This document shows positions 1 through 7,147 of a stretch of 29,774 nucleotides of DNA, piece after piece. The translations under genes and the position numbers were made by a program. The DNA comes from Candidatus Micrarchaeota archaeon CG08_land_8_20_14_0_20_59_11. GTDB lineage: Archaea > Micrarchaeota > Micrarchaeia > Norongarragalinales > Norongarragalinaceae. The notes under the pieces are model-generated. The model searched no databases. It was not told the DNA's origin and was given only the letters and a program-made list of their open reading frames with translations. How positions within the stretch are numbered: the first letter of the stretch is position 1; each line of letters begins with the position of its first letter. The stretch is taken from contig PEXZ01000012.1 of the NCBI GenBank assembly GCA_002763345.1, positions 1-29,774 on the forward strand, in the 5' to 3' direction.

Positions 1-8
1 AGACGGAC

Positions 9-323
9 GTGGTTAAAGCGTTTATGCTTCTGGTGCTGGCGTCGTGCGGGAGCGAAAAAGAGGCGGCTGCGATAGGCGAAATGCTGGTGAAGGAAAGGCT
101 CGCCGCGTGCGCGCAGGTGCTTGGAGGCGTCAGGAGCGTCTTCTTCTGGAAGGGAAAACTGGCGAAGCGAAAGGAGGCGCTGCTTCTTCTGAAGGTGGCT
201 GGCAAGGATTATCCGCGGGTTGAACGCGAAATAAAACGCGCGCATTCCTACGAAGTGCCGGAAATAGTCGCGTTCAAGGTCGGGAAGGGATACGCGCCTT
301 ATTTGCGTTGGGTTGGCGGCTAG
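9..323 (+). CDS. cutA: CutA1-family divalent-cation tolerance protein
   Basis: A 104-residue protein of the CutA1 family, a small trimeric ferredoxin-like protein linked to divalent metal tolerance; its exact biochemical role is unsettled. Family signatures are visible in order: the LAACAQV region near residue 32, a VFFWKGK strand, the SYEVPEIVAF motif near residue 80 and a C-terminal YLRWV. The length is normal for the family. The start is a GTG eight bases from the window edge, so its ribosome site cannot be judged; an ATG at 24 is possible but would trim the first strand. It converges with the next gene, leaving about 50 bases between the two stop codons. Confidence 0.88.
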   Translation: MVKAFMLLVLASCGSEKEAAAIGEMLVKERLAACAQVLGGVRSVFFWKGKLAKRKEALLLLKVAGKDYPRVEREIKRAHSYEVPEIVAFKVGKGYAPYLRWVGG

Positions 324-373
324 AAGGATGGACGGCTGCGGCAGGTTGCCCCGCCGGTCGGCATTACTTCCCG

Positions 374-1039
374 TTACGCCGACGATTGCGCCTTCCTTAT
401 GAAGTAGAAGAGCACGCCGCCGACTGCCACGATGAGAACGCCGATTGCTATCGGCAGGAGGTTGTCCTGCGGCGGCTCGGGCGCCTGCTCAACTGCCGCT
501 GGCGTCGCGGTTGCCGCGCCCTGCTGGAGCACGACTACCTGGGGCGCTTCGAACTCGTCGAGCACCTGCTTGTCGAGCTGCTTCTCGACGGTGTAAGATA
601 CCTCCTTCTCCTCGCCGGGGTTCATGTTGTCGAAGAGCCACGTGACAACTACGCTGCCTTCCTCGAAGCCCGACGGAGGCACGGTGAAATTCATGAGCTC
701 GTCCGGGCGCTGCGCAACCGCGCCGGGCAGGCGCTCCTTCAGGAGCACGTTCTTCAGCGACACGTTTCCCGTGTTCTTGATTGTTACCTTGAACGTGCTG
801 TAGTTCTTCGTCACCTTCCTGCCGAACCGGTCGGTGGTGGTTATGTTGTACGTGTTCATCTCGCGCCAGATGGTGACGTCTATGTCGAGCTTCTGGCAAA
901 CCAGCGGGGCGAGGCGCTTGGTGTAAATCTGGGTTTCGTTGAAGATGAGCGTTGCTCCCGCCGGCAGGAGCGACTCCGCCGCCATCGCTAGCGGCGCTAG
1001 AGCGAATACTGCGAAAAGGAAAAGCCACGCCCCCCTCAT
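374..1039 (-). CDS. secreted, C-terminally anchored surface protein with one Ig-like domain
   Basis: A 221-residue protein with an N-terminal signal peptide (hydrophobic to about residue 20, AMAAE cleavage region). It has one beta-sandwich domain of the DUF11/CARDB kind: FKVTIKNTGNVSLKNVLLKERLP and NPGEEKEVSYTVEK are typical conserved-turn motifs. A proline/alanine linker and a single transmembrane helix (LLPIAIGVLIVAVGGVLFYFI) close it, with a basic tail RKAQ. It should sit outside the cell, held by its C-terminus. It has its own TATA box about 25 nt upstream, so it is probably leaderless. It is paralogous in style, not clearly in sequence, to the other anchored proteins of this window. The specific function is unknown. 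Confidence 0.8.
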   Translation of the reverse strand: MRGAWLFLFAVFALAPLAMAAESLLPAGATLIFNETQIYTKRLAPLVCQKLDIDVTIWREMNTYNITTTDRFGRKVTKNYSTFKVTIKNTGNVSLKNVLLKERLPGAVAQRPDELMNFTVPPSGFEEGSVVVTWLFDNMNPGEEKEVSYTVEKQLDKQVLDEFEAPQVVVLQQGAATATPAAVEQAPEPPQDNLLPIAIGVLIVAVGGVLFYFIRKAQSSA

Positions 1040-1058
1040 GAAAAAAGAAGGCAGGGAC

Positions 1059-1070
1059 GGTTTAAGAAAG
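1059..1070 (-). promoter_or_regulatory. TATA box of the 374-1039 surface gene
   Basis: On the minus strand the sequence reads CTTTCTTAAACC. Its centre is 25 nt before the ATG at 1039, the spacing expected if transcription starts on the start codon (leaderless mRNA). Confidence 0.6.
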
Positions 1071-1075
1071 TAGCG

Positions 1076-1216
1076 TTAACGGTCCGCCATGTAGATGACG
1101 AGCAGAACGAGCGCTACGAGTGCGACCGCGTCCATGCCGGACAGGAGGTTCACTATCTCGTAGCGCAAGTCCGTCAGCAACAGCGCGAAAAGAAACGCCC
1201 AGAACCAAAATCCCAT
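1076..1216 (-). CDS. small two-helix membrane protein (46 aa)
   Basis: A 46-codon reading frame too short for usual gene finders. It begins with MGFWFWAFLFALLL, has a short polar loop (TDLRYEIVN) and a second hydrophobic stretch (VALVALVLLVIYM) before a basic end, so two membrane segments are predicted. Its ATG lies four bases after the stop codon of the 544-residue surface protein upstream on the same strand, which suggests translational coupling and a shared mRNA. Hydrophobic pattern, coupling and lack of other explanation support it. No family is recognised. A similar-sized two-helix protein lies at 3771-3929, on the other side of the surface-protein/TrmB pair. Confidence 0.6.
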   Translation of the reverse strand: MGFWFWAFLFALLLTDLRYEIVNLLSGMDAVALVALVLLVIYMADR

Positions 1217-1220
1217 TTCA

Positions 1221-2855
1221 TCACTCGATTATGGATTTCTTTATCGTCTGCAGCTTCTCGCGGTACTCCTCCTCTTCCGTCTTGCGCCTGCCGGTAAGGA
1301 CGATGACGAGCAGCGCGACTGCGACGAGCACGGCTATGAGCAGCATGTTCTGGCTGAGCGCGGTAACCACGAATCCCGTGAGCCCCGCGGGCTTCGGCGA
1401 GATTGCGGGCAGCGCCTGTTCGCCGACGACGCGGTCGCCCGCCTTAACTATAAGGCGCGGCGCAACCGCCTCCTCCGAGGTTGTCGGCGTGATTACGACG
1501 GTGAGATTGCGCGAAGACTGCGGAGCAACTGAAACGCCGCTCTCGGCCTGCACCTTCCACGCCGAGGGTATGCCCGCGACGCTGGCGGAGACGTTGTCGA
1601 GCGAGGTGTTCAGGTCGTTGACCACGGTTACGGTGACGCGCACGGATTCCGCCTCCTGCGTCTGCGTCGCCTCCACCTTGCTCGCTGCTGAGCAGGACAC
1701 GACTTCGATTTCCGTCGTCGCCTCCGCGACCATCTTCTCCGTCTCGATGCTTGCGATGCCGACGTGCAGCGTCGTCGTTCCCTGCTTGAGCGAGGAAGCG
1801 TCTATGATTACGTCAAAGGTGCCGCGTTCGCCTGCCTGCACGGTAATGGTTTCCTGCGAGGGCGTCGCGAACGGGTCGCTCATTATTGCGTATTCGTCCC
1901 CTGCCGTTCCGAGATTCTCGGCGAGCGCCTTTATGGCGGCGCCCTGGCAGTCGGACACGCGCACGTATTTCGGCATCAGGAGCGAAGCCTCGTACTTGTC
2001 CTGCACGTTGATGCAGACGTCCTTCTCCGTTATTACGGAAACGCCGTTCAGCACCTGCAGCGTGACCCAGTAGCGTCCCGCGTCGCGTCCGGGCTGGACG
2101 TCGATGAATACGTCGGAGGCGTCGTTGCGCGTCAGCGAGACGTACTCGCTGCCGAGCATCGCGTTTATTTTATCGGTATCGCCGAGCAGGCGGAGGTCGA
2201 ACGTGCCGGCTGCGCCCCTGTTCAGGAGCGTGAGCGGGACGCGCTTCCAGTCGCCCGCGTAGAAATCAATGCATTTCTCCGCACCGGAGACGCGCACGTC
2301 GTACTCGGTGGGATCGAAGTATTTAACGTAGGTAAGCGTGCTTGAGGGCCTGCCGCGCACCAGCGGGGCGACGTACGCCTCCACGCCGAGCGAGCCGTTT
2401 ATGTGGTAGGAGCATTCCTCCGTCGGCGTCACGAACACGTGAATCGTCTTCGTGCGCTCGGCGCAGGACGTTCCGTCCGCGTTGCACGAGCGCGCCTTCA
2501 GGTAGACGTCCTCGACTCCCCTGAAGCAGTCGGGCGCGTTGAAGCGCATGAACGTAGCCTTCGCGGCGTTCGGCTGGAGCGCTGCGAAGGGCTCGTCAAT
2601 GAAAGCAGTAAGTTCGCCCACGTAGGCGGAGAAGGACACGAAGCGCGTTTCGTCGGCATTGTTGATTGCCCAGACGCGAAGTTCAGCCTGCGTGCCGGTT
2701 ATGACGGCGTAGTCCGCCTCGGCGTAGAGCGATACAACGTTCCTGCAGTCCGACTGCGGATAGCGGCAGTCCGACTCGAAGTCGTTGCCTACCGCGTTGA
2801 CTACCGCAGCGAGCACTAGAAGAGCGCCGAGCGACAGAAGCGTCAGCCTATTCAT
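1221..2855 (-). CDS. large secreted surface protein with Ig-like repeats and C-terminal anchor
   Basis: A 544-residue protein: signal peptide (MNRLTLLSLGALLVLAAVV), a long extracytoplasmic region with several predicted beta-sandwich units, a membrane helix (QNMLLIAVLVAVALLVIVL) and a charged cytoplasmic tail RRKTEEEEYREK. The repeats share paired cysteines and turn motifs such as KRVPLTLLNRGAAGTFDLRL and VTVTVVNDLNTSLDNV, as in NPCBM/NEW3- or CARDB-like archaeal surface domains. A few N-glycosylation sequons are present. The start was set at ATG 2855 and not six codons upstream because GGTGGGTGATG lies just before it as SD. A TATA box and a palindrome precede it (separate entries). It is likely a component of the cell envelope; no enzymatic motif is seen. 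Confidence 0.78.
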   Translation of the reverse strand: MNRLTLLSLGALLVLAAVVNAVGNDFESDCRYPQSDCRNVVSLYAEADYAVITGTQAELRVWAINNADETRFVSFSAYVGELTAFIDEPFAALQPNAAKATFMRFNAPDCFRGVEDVYLKARSCNADGTSCAERTKTIHVFVTPTEECSYHINGSLGVEAYVAPLVRGRPSSTLTYVKYFDPTEYDVRVSGAEKCIDFYAGDWKRVPLTLLNRGAAGTFDLRLLGDTDKINAMLGSEYVSLTRNDASDVFIDVQPGRDAGRYWVTLQVLNGVSVITEKDVCINVQDKYEASLLMPKYVRVSDCQGAAIKALAENLGTAGDEYAIMSDPFATPSQETITVQAGERGTFDVIIDASSLKQGTTTLHVGIASIETEKMVAEATTEIEVVSCSAASKVEATQTQEAESVRVTVTVVNDLNTSLDNVSASVAGIPSAWKVQAESGVSVAPQSSRNLTVVITPTTSEEAVAPRLIVKAGDRVVGEQALPAISPKPAGLTGFVVTALSQNMLLIAVLVAVALLVIVLTGRRKTEEEEYREKLQTIKKSIIE

Positions 2856-2884
2856 CGATACATCACCCACCAACGTTCCTTCCT

Positions 2885-2917
2885 GTTACTATTCTTGAGT
2901 AACAACATATATAAACC
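2885..2917 (-). promoter_or_regulatory. promoter with putative operator between surface gene and TrmB-type regulator
   Basis: On the minus strand GGTTTATATATG (2917-2906) is a strong TATA box. It is followed by the palindrome GTTACT-N7-AGTAAC (2885-2903), which would cover the transcription start about 25 nt downstream. A repressor bound there would block the 1221-2855 gene. A GTTAC half-site recurs at 2943-2947, and GTAAC lies at the same kind of position before the 27457-29748 surface gene (29770-29774). The TrmB-family protein encoded next door is the obvious candidate ligand, but that is inference. Confidence 0.5.
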
Positions 2918-2996
2918 TTTCCGTCCATAGGTATACGCGGGTGTTACCCGACATGGGGGAATACAGGGAAGGGCATTTAAAAAGGGGAGATGCATA

Positions 2997-3761
2997 ATGA
3001 CTTACGGGGAGAGAATGGCTGCTAATCCTGATACTATAGGCGCGTTGCAGCGCCTTGGGCTCAACCAGTACGAATCCAAGGCGTATTATGCACTCAGCAT
3101 ATTCGGCGACCACACCGCGGGACGGCTCAGCGAGCGCGCGGATTTGCCGCGCCCCCGCGTCTACGACGTCCTCGAGCGCCTGCAAGACAAGGGATTCGTG
3201 CTCATTCAGAAGGGACGCCCCGTAAAATACTCGGCAATCCCGCTTTCGGAAGCGGTGCAGACGCTCAAAAAACTCAAGCAGAGCGAACTCGCCGGAGAAC
3301 TCACGCGCATCGACGAGCTTTCCGGAACGCTCCACAACAAGCTCAGGGCAACCGCAGCCGCGAACGCGCCGACGGCGGACGCGGTATGGACGCTGCACGG
3401 CCGCGAAGCCATTTATTCGAAGATAGGCGCGATGATTTCGCACGCGAAGACCCACGTCACAATCGTCTCGACGCCGGAGGGCGCGCTTAGCAAGTGGAAC
3501 GCGCACTCGAAGGAGTTGTCGAAGGCGAAAACGCGGGGCGTGGAAATCAAGTTCGTAACCCCGCTCTCGAACGACGCCGCAGGGGAACTCACTAAGATTG
3601 CGTCGCTGCACACCAAGGAGATGCCGACGCGCATGGTTCTCTCGGACGACCAGGCGCTCGTGTTCCTGAGCGACAACAAGAGCAAACCCGAGGACGAAAT
3701 CGGCGTCTGGCTGAAAAGCCCGCACATCGTCGAAACGTTCAAGCAGGCAATAGGGAAATAA
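2997..3761 (+). CDS. TrmB-family transcriptional regulator
   Basis: A 254-residue regulator. An N-terminal winged helix (ALQRLGLNQYESKAYYAL, then LSERADLPRPRVYDVLERLQDKGFV) matches the TrmB domain. A coiled linker follows, then a C-terminal domain of the phospholipase-D-like TrmB regulatory type (WTLHGREAIYSKIGAMISHAKTHVTIVST). Family members bind DNA as dimers and often sense sugars; the ligand here cannot be read. It is divergent from the surface-protein gene, an arrangement typical of a local regulator. Start: ATG 2997 has GGGGAG about seven bases upstream, but ATG 3015 also has GGGGAG and fits better with a TATA-like CATTTAAAAAG at 2974-2984. The true N-terminus is therefore uncertain by six residues. 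Confidence 0.85.
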   Translation: MTYGERMAANPDTIGALQRLGLNQYESKAYYALSIFGDHTAGRLSERADLPRPRVYDVLERLQDKGFVLIQKGRPVKYSAIPLSEAVQTLKKLKQSELAGELTRIDELSGTLHNKLRATAAANAPTADAVWTLHGREAIYSKIGAMISHAKTHVTIVSTPEGALSKWNAHSKELSKAKTRGVEIKFVTPLSNDAAGELTKIASLHTKEMPTRMVLSDDQALVFLSDNKSKPEDEIGVWLKSPHIVETFKQAIGK

Positions 3762-3770
3762 ACGGATTAT

Positions 3771-3929
3771 ATGGACTGGCTTCTCGGCGCAGCCTTGGCG
3801 GTCTGCGGATACCTTTTCCTCAGCGCGGTGCTGGAGGAGTACGATTTGGGGCTAGGCGAGATTTTCGTCGAGAAACCGCACTACGTCATTGCAGTCGCGC
3901 TCGTCGTAGCGGTGCTGGTCCTGTCCTAA
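3771..3929 (+). CDS. small two-helix membrane protein (52 aa)
   Basis: A 52-codon frame nine bases after the TrmB-family gene and on the same strand. It encodes a hydrophobic N-terminal helix (MDWLLGAALAVCGYLFLSAV), an acidic middle (LEEYDLGLGEIFVEKPH) and a second helix (YVIAVALVVAVLVLS) that ends the protein. Two membrane spans are predicted. Its stop codon overlaps the stop of the convergent ftsY by three bases. No family is recognised. Position and composition suggest co-expression with the regulator. Its size and layout resemble the 46-residue protein at 1076-1216, though sequence similarity is not evident. Confidence 0.55.
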   Translation: MDWLLGAALAVCGYLFLSAVLEEYDLGLGEIFVEKPHYVIAVALVVAVLVLS

Positions 3930-5134
3930 GCCGCGATGATGCGGCTTACCAGATCCTCGGAATCGAACGCCACCAGGTTGGCGTACTCCTGGCCGGTGCC
4001 GAGAAAGAGTATCGGTATTTTGGCTTCGTAGGCGAGCGAGAGCGCGCTCCCCCCCTTCGCATCGCAGTCCAGCTTCGTCAGTATGACGCCGTCCAGCCCG
4101 ACGGCTTCCTTGAACTTCAATACCTGTTCCACGAGCGCATGCCCGGCAATTGATTCGCCGACGAAAATCTTCAGGTCGGGTTTCACGACGCGGTTGATTT
4201 TCTCCATCTCCCTGAGCAGGTTGTAGTTGGTTTCCTGCCGGCCCGCGGTGTCGATGAGAACCACGTCGATATTCTGTGCGCGGGCGTGGGTAATGGCATC
4301 GAAAGCAACCGCGGAGGGGTCGGCGCCGTAGTCGTGCTTTATCACGCGCACGCCCAATCTCCTGCCGTGCTCCTCGGACTGCTGTATCGCAGCGGCGCGG
4401 AACGTGTCCGACGCCGAGATGACGGAGGAAAGCCCGCGCTCAGAAAGGTAGCGCGATATCTTCGCAATGGTCGTCGTCTTGCCTGAGCCGTTCGGCCCGA
4501 TGAAAAGCACGACGAACGGCTTCTTCGCGGCCGCCCTCCCCGCCAAGTCAAAGGGCTTCGCGCTGAACAAATCAAGGAGAGAAGCGCGCACCTCTGCCCG
4601 TATGCTCTCGGAAAGCGCGTTCTTCGGAACCGCTTTGCCTACTAGGCGCTTGCGAAGGTCTTCCACAAGAAATTCGGCGGTGTCGAATGAAACGTCGCTT
4701 TCGAGAAGGGAAACGCGCAACTCGTCGAGCATGGGCTCCGCCTCAGCGCCGGAAATCGTGACGCTGTTCGAGAGCATGCTCCTGACGCGCGAGAATATGC
4801 CGAGCTTCGGCGCGATTTCCTTTTTCGGCTCCTCCCTCAGTTCGAATTTCGGCTCGGACGCGGGCTTGCGCTCGTGCCTGACTTCGGGAACGGGAATAAA
4901 GTGATGCACGGTTTCTTTCGGCGCCTCGACTGCCTTCTGTGGCTCGTGTTTCGGCTCCTCCTTAATCTCGGCAACAGCCTCGCGCAGAATGGCTTCCTCA
5001 ACCGCCTCTTCCTTCGGCGCAACTACGGCGGGTTTTTCCTCCGCCATGGGCTGCGGCTCCGCGGGCTTCTCCTCCCCCCTCTTGGTTAGCCCGCCTATGA
5101 AGGACTTCAGCTTGTCCTTGAGCAGCCCGAACAA
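3926..5134 (-). CDS. ftsY: FtsY, signal recognition particle receptor
   Basis: The SRP receptor GTPase, which docks SRP54-ribosome complexes at the membrane for co-translational export. 402 residues: an acidic/basic low-complexity extension (about 1-110), the N domain, and the NG GTPase with GPNGSGKTT (213-221), DTFRAAA (243-249), DTAGR (295-299) and TKLD (353-356). The C-terminal GTGQEYANLVAFD is also typical. The start is a TTG preceded by AGTGAT. The MFGLLKDKLKSF beginning matches other FtsY N-termini, so the TTG is credible. It follows prefoldin alpha by four bases in the translation operon. Its partner gene srp54 is at 25656-26966. The long charged N-terminus probably serves membrane contact. 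Confidence 0.97.
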   Translation of the reverse strand: MFGLLKDKLKSFIGGLTKRGEEKPAEPQPMAEEKPAVVAPKEEAVEEAILREAVAEIKEEPKHEPQKAVEAPKETVHHFIPVPEVRHERKPASEPKFELREEPKKEIAPKLGIFSRVRSMLSNSVTISGAEAEPMLDELRVSLLESDVSFDTAEFLVEDLRKRLVGKAVPKNALSESIRAEVRASLLDLFSAKPFDLAGRAAAKKPFVVLFIGPNGSGKTTTIAKISRYLSERGLSSVISASDTFRAAAIQQSEEHGRRLGVRVIKHDYGADPSAVAFDAITHARAQNIDVVLIDTAGRQETNYNLLREMEKINRVVKPDLKIFVGESIAGHALVEQVLKFKEAVGLDGVILTKLDCDAKGGSALSLAYEAKIPILFLGTGQEYANLVAFDSEDLVSRIIAA

Positions 5135-5138
5135 AAAA

Positions 5139-5537
5139 TCACTTCTGCAACGCTGACGCGCGCGCCTCCAGTTCCTCCATGCGCTTGCCTACGGCGGCAA
5201 AGGACGCGGACAGCTCCTCCGCCGCCTTTGTCAGCTCCTTGCGCTTTTCGGCAAGCAGCGCCTTCGCCGCCTCGGCTGTTTTCTCCGCTATGATGCGGCT
5301 TCCGATTTCGACGAGCACGCGCTTTTCGTCGGTTGCCCTGCCTTTTATGAAAACGCCGGAACCGATGGAAAACATCGCGTCCTTGGTGATTTCCGGAAGC
5401 GACTCGAGCGCCTTCGTCGTCGCATTGTTCTCCTCGATGAGCTGCCGCACCATTGCGTTCTGGCGCTCGATTTCCGCCGCCTGCGAACGGTAGAAGGACA
5501 TCTCGTAAGCGAGCTTGCGCATTTCATCTTCCGACAT
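5139..5537 (-). CDS. pfdA: prefoldin subunit alpha
   Basis: The alpha subunit of the archaeal prefoldin (GimC) chaperone, which captures unfolded proteins and passes them to the thermosome. 132 residues with the expected plan: an N-terminal coiled coil (EMRKLAYEMSFYRSQAAEIERQNAMV), a central beta-hairpin region (SIGSGVFIKGRATDEKRVLVEIG) and a C-terminal coiled coil (EKRKELTKAAEELSASFAAVGKRMEELEARA). The start was placed at ATG 5537, because GGTGAT sits just upstream; the in-frame GTG at 5546 is part of that SD sequence. It overlaps the end of aif6 by 14 bases and is four bases from ftsY, so translation is probably coupled. The beta subunit is not in this window. Confidence 0.92.
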   Translation of the reverse strand: MSEDEMRKLAYEMSFYRSQAAEIERQNAMVRQLIEENNATTKALESLPEITKDAMFSIGSGVFIKGRATDEKRVLVEIGSRIIAEKTAEAAKALLAEKRKELTKAAEELSASFAAVGKRMEELEARASALQK

Positions 5538-6204
5538 CCGAATCACCCCGAAGCGCCTGGTAGATGCGCTGCACCTCGTAGCCCGTCGTGCTTTCGCCGA
5601 TGAGCGCGCCGCGGCTGTTCGCCACGATTCCGAGGGAACCGAAGGGCACTCCCCCGTTGCAGGTGCCGATGCCGCCCATCACGCCGAATATCTTCTCCAG
5701 GAACTTCAGTTCGGTTTCGCTGGTTTCGTTGTAAGCCAGAAAACCCCTGTTGGTCACGACGCTTGACGCGCCGACTGTCGCGAGCCCAGCGAGCGACTGC
5801 TGGAACACCTCCACGCCGAGGCTGTCGCCGATTTTCTTCGCATCCGCTTTAGAGAAGAGCGGGCTCACGAGCGCCGCCCTGTCGTTGGCGAGAATCGCGT
5901 TTCCGGGGGATACCGGGCCCGAAATCACGCAGACGTTCAGCCCCGCCTTCTTCAAGAGCGAGCGTTCCTGGGCGTCGGAGGAATGCGGAATCACGCAGCC
6001 CTTCGAATTCAGGGCGCAGAGCACGCCGATAATCGGCGACTCGTTTATGAAAAGCCTGACTACTTGCCCGACTCCCAGCACCCTGTGGAGCTGCTCGTCG
6101 ACGTGCGGGGAAAGCGTCTTCGGAACAATCGCGAGCGAGTCGCTGGCGCGCAGATAAATACCTACGAAGGGATTGCGATGGATGCCGGACTTTTCAATCT
6201 TCAT
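5524..6204 (-). CDS. eif6: translation initiation factor 6 (ribosome anti-association factor)
   Basis: aIF6 binds the large ribosomal subunit and prevents premature joining of subunits. 226 residues of the pentein fold, with repeated motifs VGIYLRASDSLAIVP, GNAILANDRAALVSP and VVTNRGFLAYNETSETELKFLEKIFGV, and GTCNGGVPFGSLGIVANSRGAL near the C-terminus. The length is normal. Its ATG overlaps the stop of rpl31e (ATGA-type overlap at 6201-6204), as often found in archaea, where aif6 follows L31e in a conserved L39e-L31e-aIF6 cluster. The downstream neighbour is prefoldin alpha. Confidence 0.96.
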   Translation of the reverse strand: MKIEKSGIHRNPFVGIYLRASDSLAIVPKTLSPHVDEQLHRVLGVGQVVRLFINESPIIGVLCALNSKGCVIPHSSDAQERSLLKKAGLNVCVISGPVSPGNAILANDRAALVSPLFSKADAKKIGDSLGVEVFQQSLAGLATVGASSVVTNRGFLAYNETSETELKFLEKIFGVMGGIGTCNGGVPFGSLGIVANSRGALIGESTTGYEVQRIYQALRGDSDVGR

Positions 6205-6647
6205 TGCAGCGTCGTCTCGCTCGCCGCATCCTGCTGGATGCGGCCAACAAGGACGAGGCCTTCCTTATCCTTCGTCGCGGAGATGCGCAGGCGCCTGCTT
6301 TTCGCGGCTTCCGCGGCGAGTTCTGGCGCGATGCGTATCTTCGCCGACTTCATGTGCTTGGAAACGAACTGCCTGAGCAGGCGGACCGCGGAGCGCTGGT
6401 GCCTCGGCTCGGGCTTGCGGAACGCCTCCGACAAATCCACGACGTAGAGGCGCTGGAGGACTATCTCCCTCTTCTTTTCTTCGCCCTCCTTCTTCTCGCC
6501 CTTCTTTTCCTCGCGGTGCTCGGGTTTCACGCGCTTGCCCTTGTCCTCGGCGGTTTTCTCCTCCTCAACTGGCTTGCCTTCCTCCGCCTCCTTCTCCTTG
6601 CGCTTCTCCTCGACCGGCTTGAACACCTTTTCCTCGTCTGCAACCAT
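6201..6647 (-). CDS. rpl31e: ribosomal protein eL31 with charged N-terminal extension
   Basis: Large-subunit protein L31e, which sits near the exit tunnel. The conserved domain runs from about residue 60 (EIVLQRLYVVDLSEAFRKPEPRHQRSAVRLLRQFVSKHMK) to the end, with the usual ISATKDKEGLVLVGR-like strand. It is preceded by some 60 residues made almost wholly of Glu, Lys and Arg, making the protein 148 residues against roughly 80-100 for most archaeal L31e. The start ATG follows the rpl39e stop by one base, with GGTGG in the end of rpl39e as SD. A shorter start is not available because no in-frame Met lies before the domain. Confidence 0.93.
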   Translation of the reverse strand: MVADEEKVFKPVEEKRKEKEAEEGKPVEEEKTAEDKGKRVKPEHREEKKGEKKEGEEKKREIVLQRLYVVDLSEAFRKPEPRHQRSAVRLLRQFVSKHMKSAKIRIAPELAAEAAKSRRLRISATKDKEGLVLVGRIQQDAASETTLQ

Positions 6648-6648
6648 G

Positions 6649-6813
6649 TTAATCCACCTTGAGCTTCAGCTTGCGCCTGCGCCAGTTGCGCTGCTTCGTG
6701 TTGCGCATCACGCGGCGCGCGGTCTTCGCTATGACGAATATCGGCATGCGCCTGTTCTGCTTCATCTTCTTTGCGAGTTTCCGCTTCAACGCGGGCGATT
6801 TGTTCCTCGGCAT
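6649..6813 (-). CDS. rpl39e: ribosomal protein eL39
   Basis: A 54-residue, very basic protein too short for many gene finders. It starts MPRNKSPALKRKLAKKMKQN and contains the L39e hallmarks RRMPIFVIAKTAR and NTKQRNWRRRKLKL. L39e lines the nascent-chain exit tunnel of the archaeal and eukaryotic ribosome. Usual length is about 51 residues. GGTGGTACGG precedes the ATG as SD. It lies between the PDCD5-type gene (13 bases upstream) and rpl31e (one base downstream), which is the classical archaeal order. Confidence 0.95.
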   Translation of the reverse strand: MPRNKSPALKRKLAKKMKQNRRMPIFVIAKTARRVMRNTKQRNWRRRKLKLKVD

Positions 6814-6826
6814 CCGTACCACCCTA

Positions 6827-7147
6827 CTATTTTGAAATGCGCGTTATCTTCGTCTCGCGCCTGTTCGAAACGATTTTCCCTATGAGCTGCTGGAGCGCCT
6901 CCTCCGAGAGCTTCCCGCGAAGCTGCCCGTTCTGGTAGAGGTAAATGACGAGCGACGCGAGCTGCTGGTACGTCTGCGGACTCGCCGCGCGGATATTCGC
7001 CAAGCGCTCGTACGCCGCAGGTTCGAGAAGCTGCTTCAGCGTCTCCCGCCTCTGCAACTCCGCGATGCGCTCCTTCCTCGCCTCCTCAAGCGCCTTTTCG
7101 TAGGCGCTCGCGTTCCCTTCCTCACCTTCTTCCGTCATCTCGCTCAT
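6827..7147 (-). CDS. PDCD5/TFAR19-family DNA-binding protein
   Basis: A 106-residue, mostly helical protein of the archaeal PDCD5 family (double-stranded DNA binding, MTH1615-like). Diagnostic stretches are RKERIAELQRRETLKQLLEPAAYERLANIRAASP (about 25-60) and KIVSNRRETKITRISK at the C-terminus. The cellular role is not firmly known; in archaea it is nearly always encoded next to S19e and L39e, as here. The start ATG at 7147 shares one base with the S19e stop (TGATG), implying coupled translation; ATG 7138 is an alternative. The N-terminal 20 residues are acidic. Confidence 0.93.
   Translation of the reverse strand: MSEMTEEGEEGNASAYEKALEEARKERIAELQRRETLKQLLEPAAYERLANIRAASPQTYQQLASLVIYLYQNGQLRGKLSEEALQQLIGKIVSNRRETKITRISK

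Noticed and set aside
308..991. Long open frame opposite the 374-1039 surface gene
   Set aside because: The minus-strand frame has a signal peptide, a domain and an anchor; the opposite frame is Arg/Leu/His-rich without motifs, as expected of a GC-rich shadow.
2889..3725. 278-residue open frame opposite the TrmB-family gene
   Set aside because: It has no recognisable domain, and the plus strand encodes a clear TrmB winged helix over the same bases.
4081..4113. GTATGACGCC followed by a GCCGTC/GACGGC inverted repeat, like a fifth REP-like copy
   Set aside because: It lies inside ftsY where the same bases encode the conserved LDGVILTKLD segment, and the arms do not pair from the foot as in the four intergenic copies.
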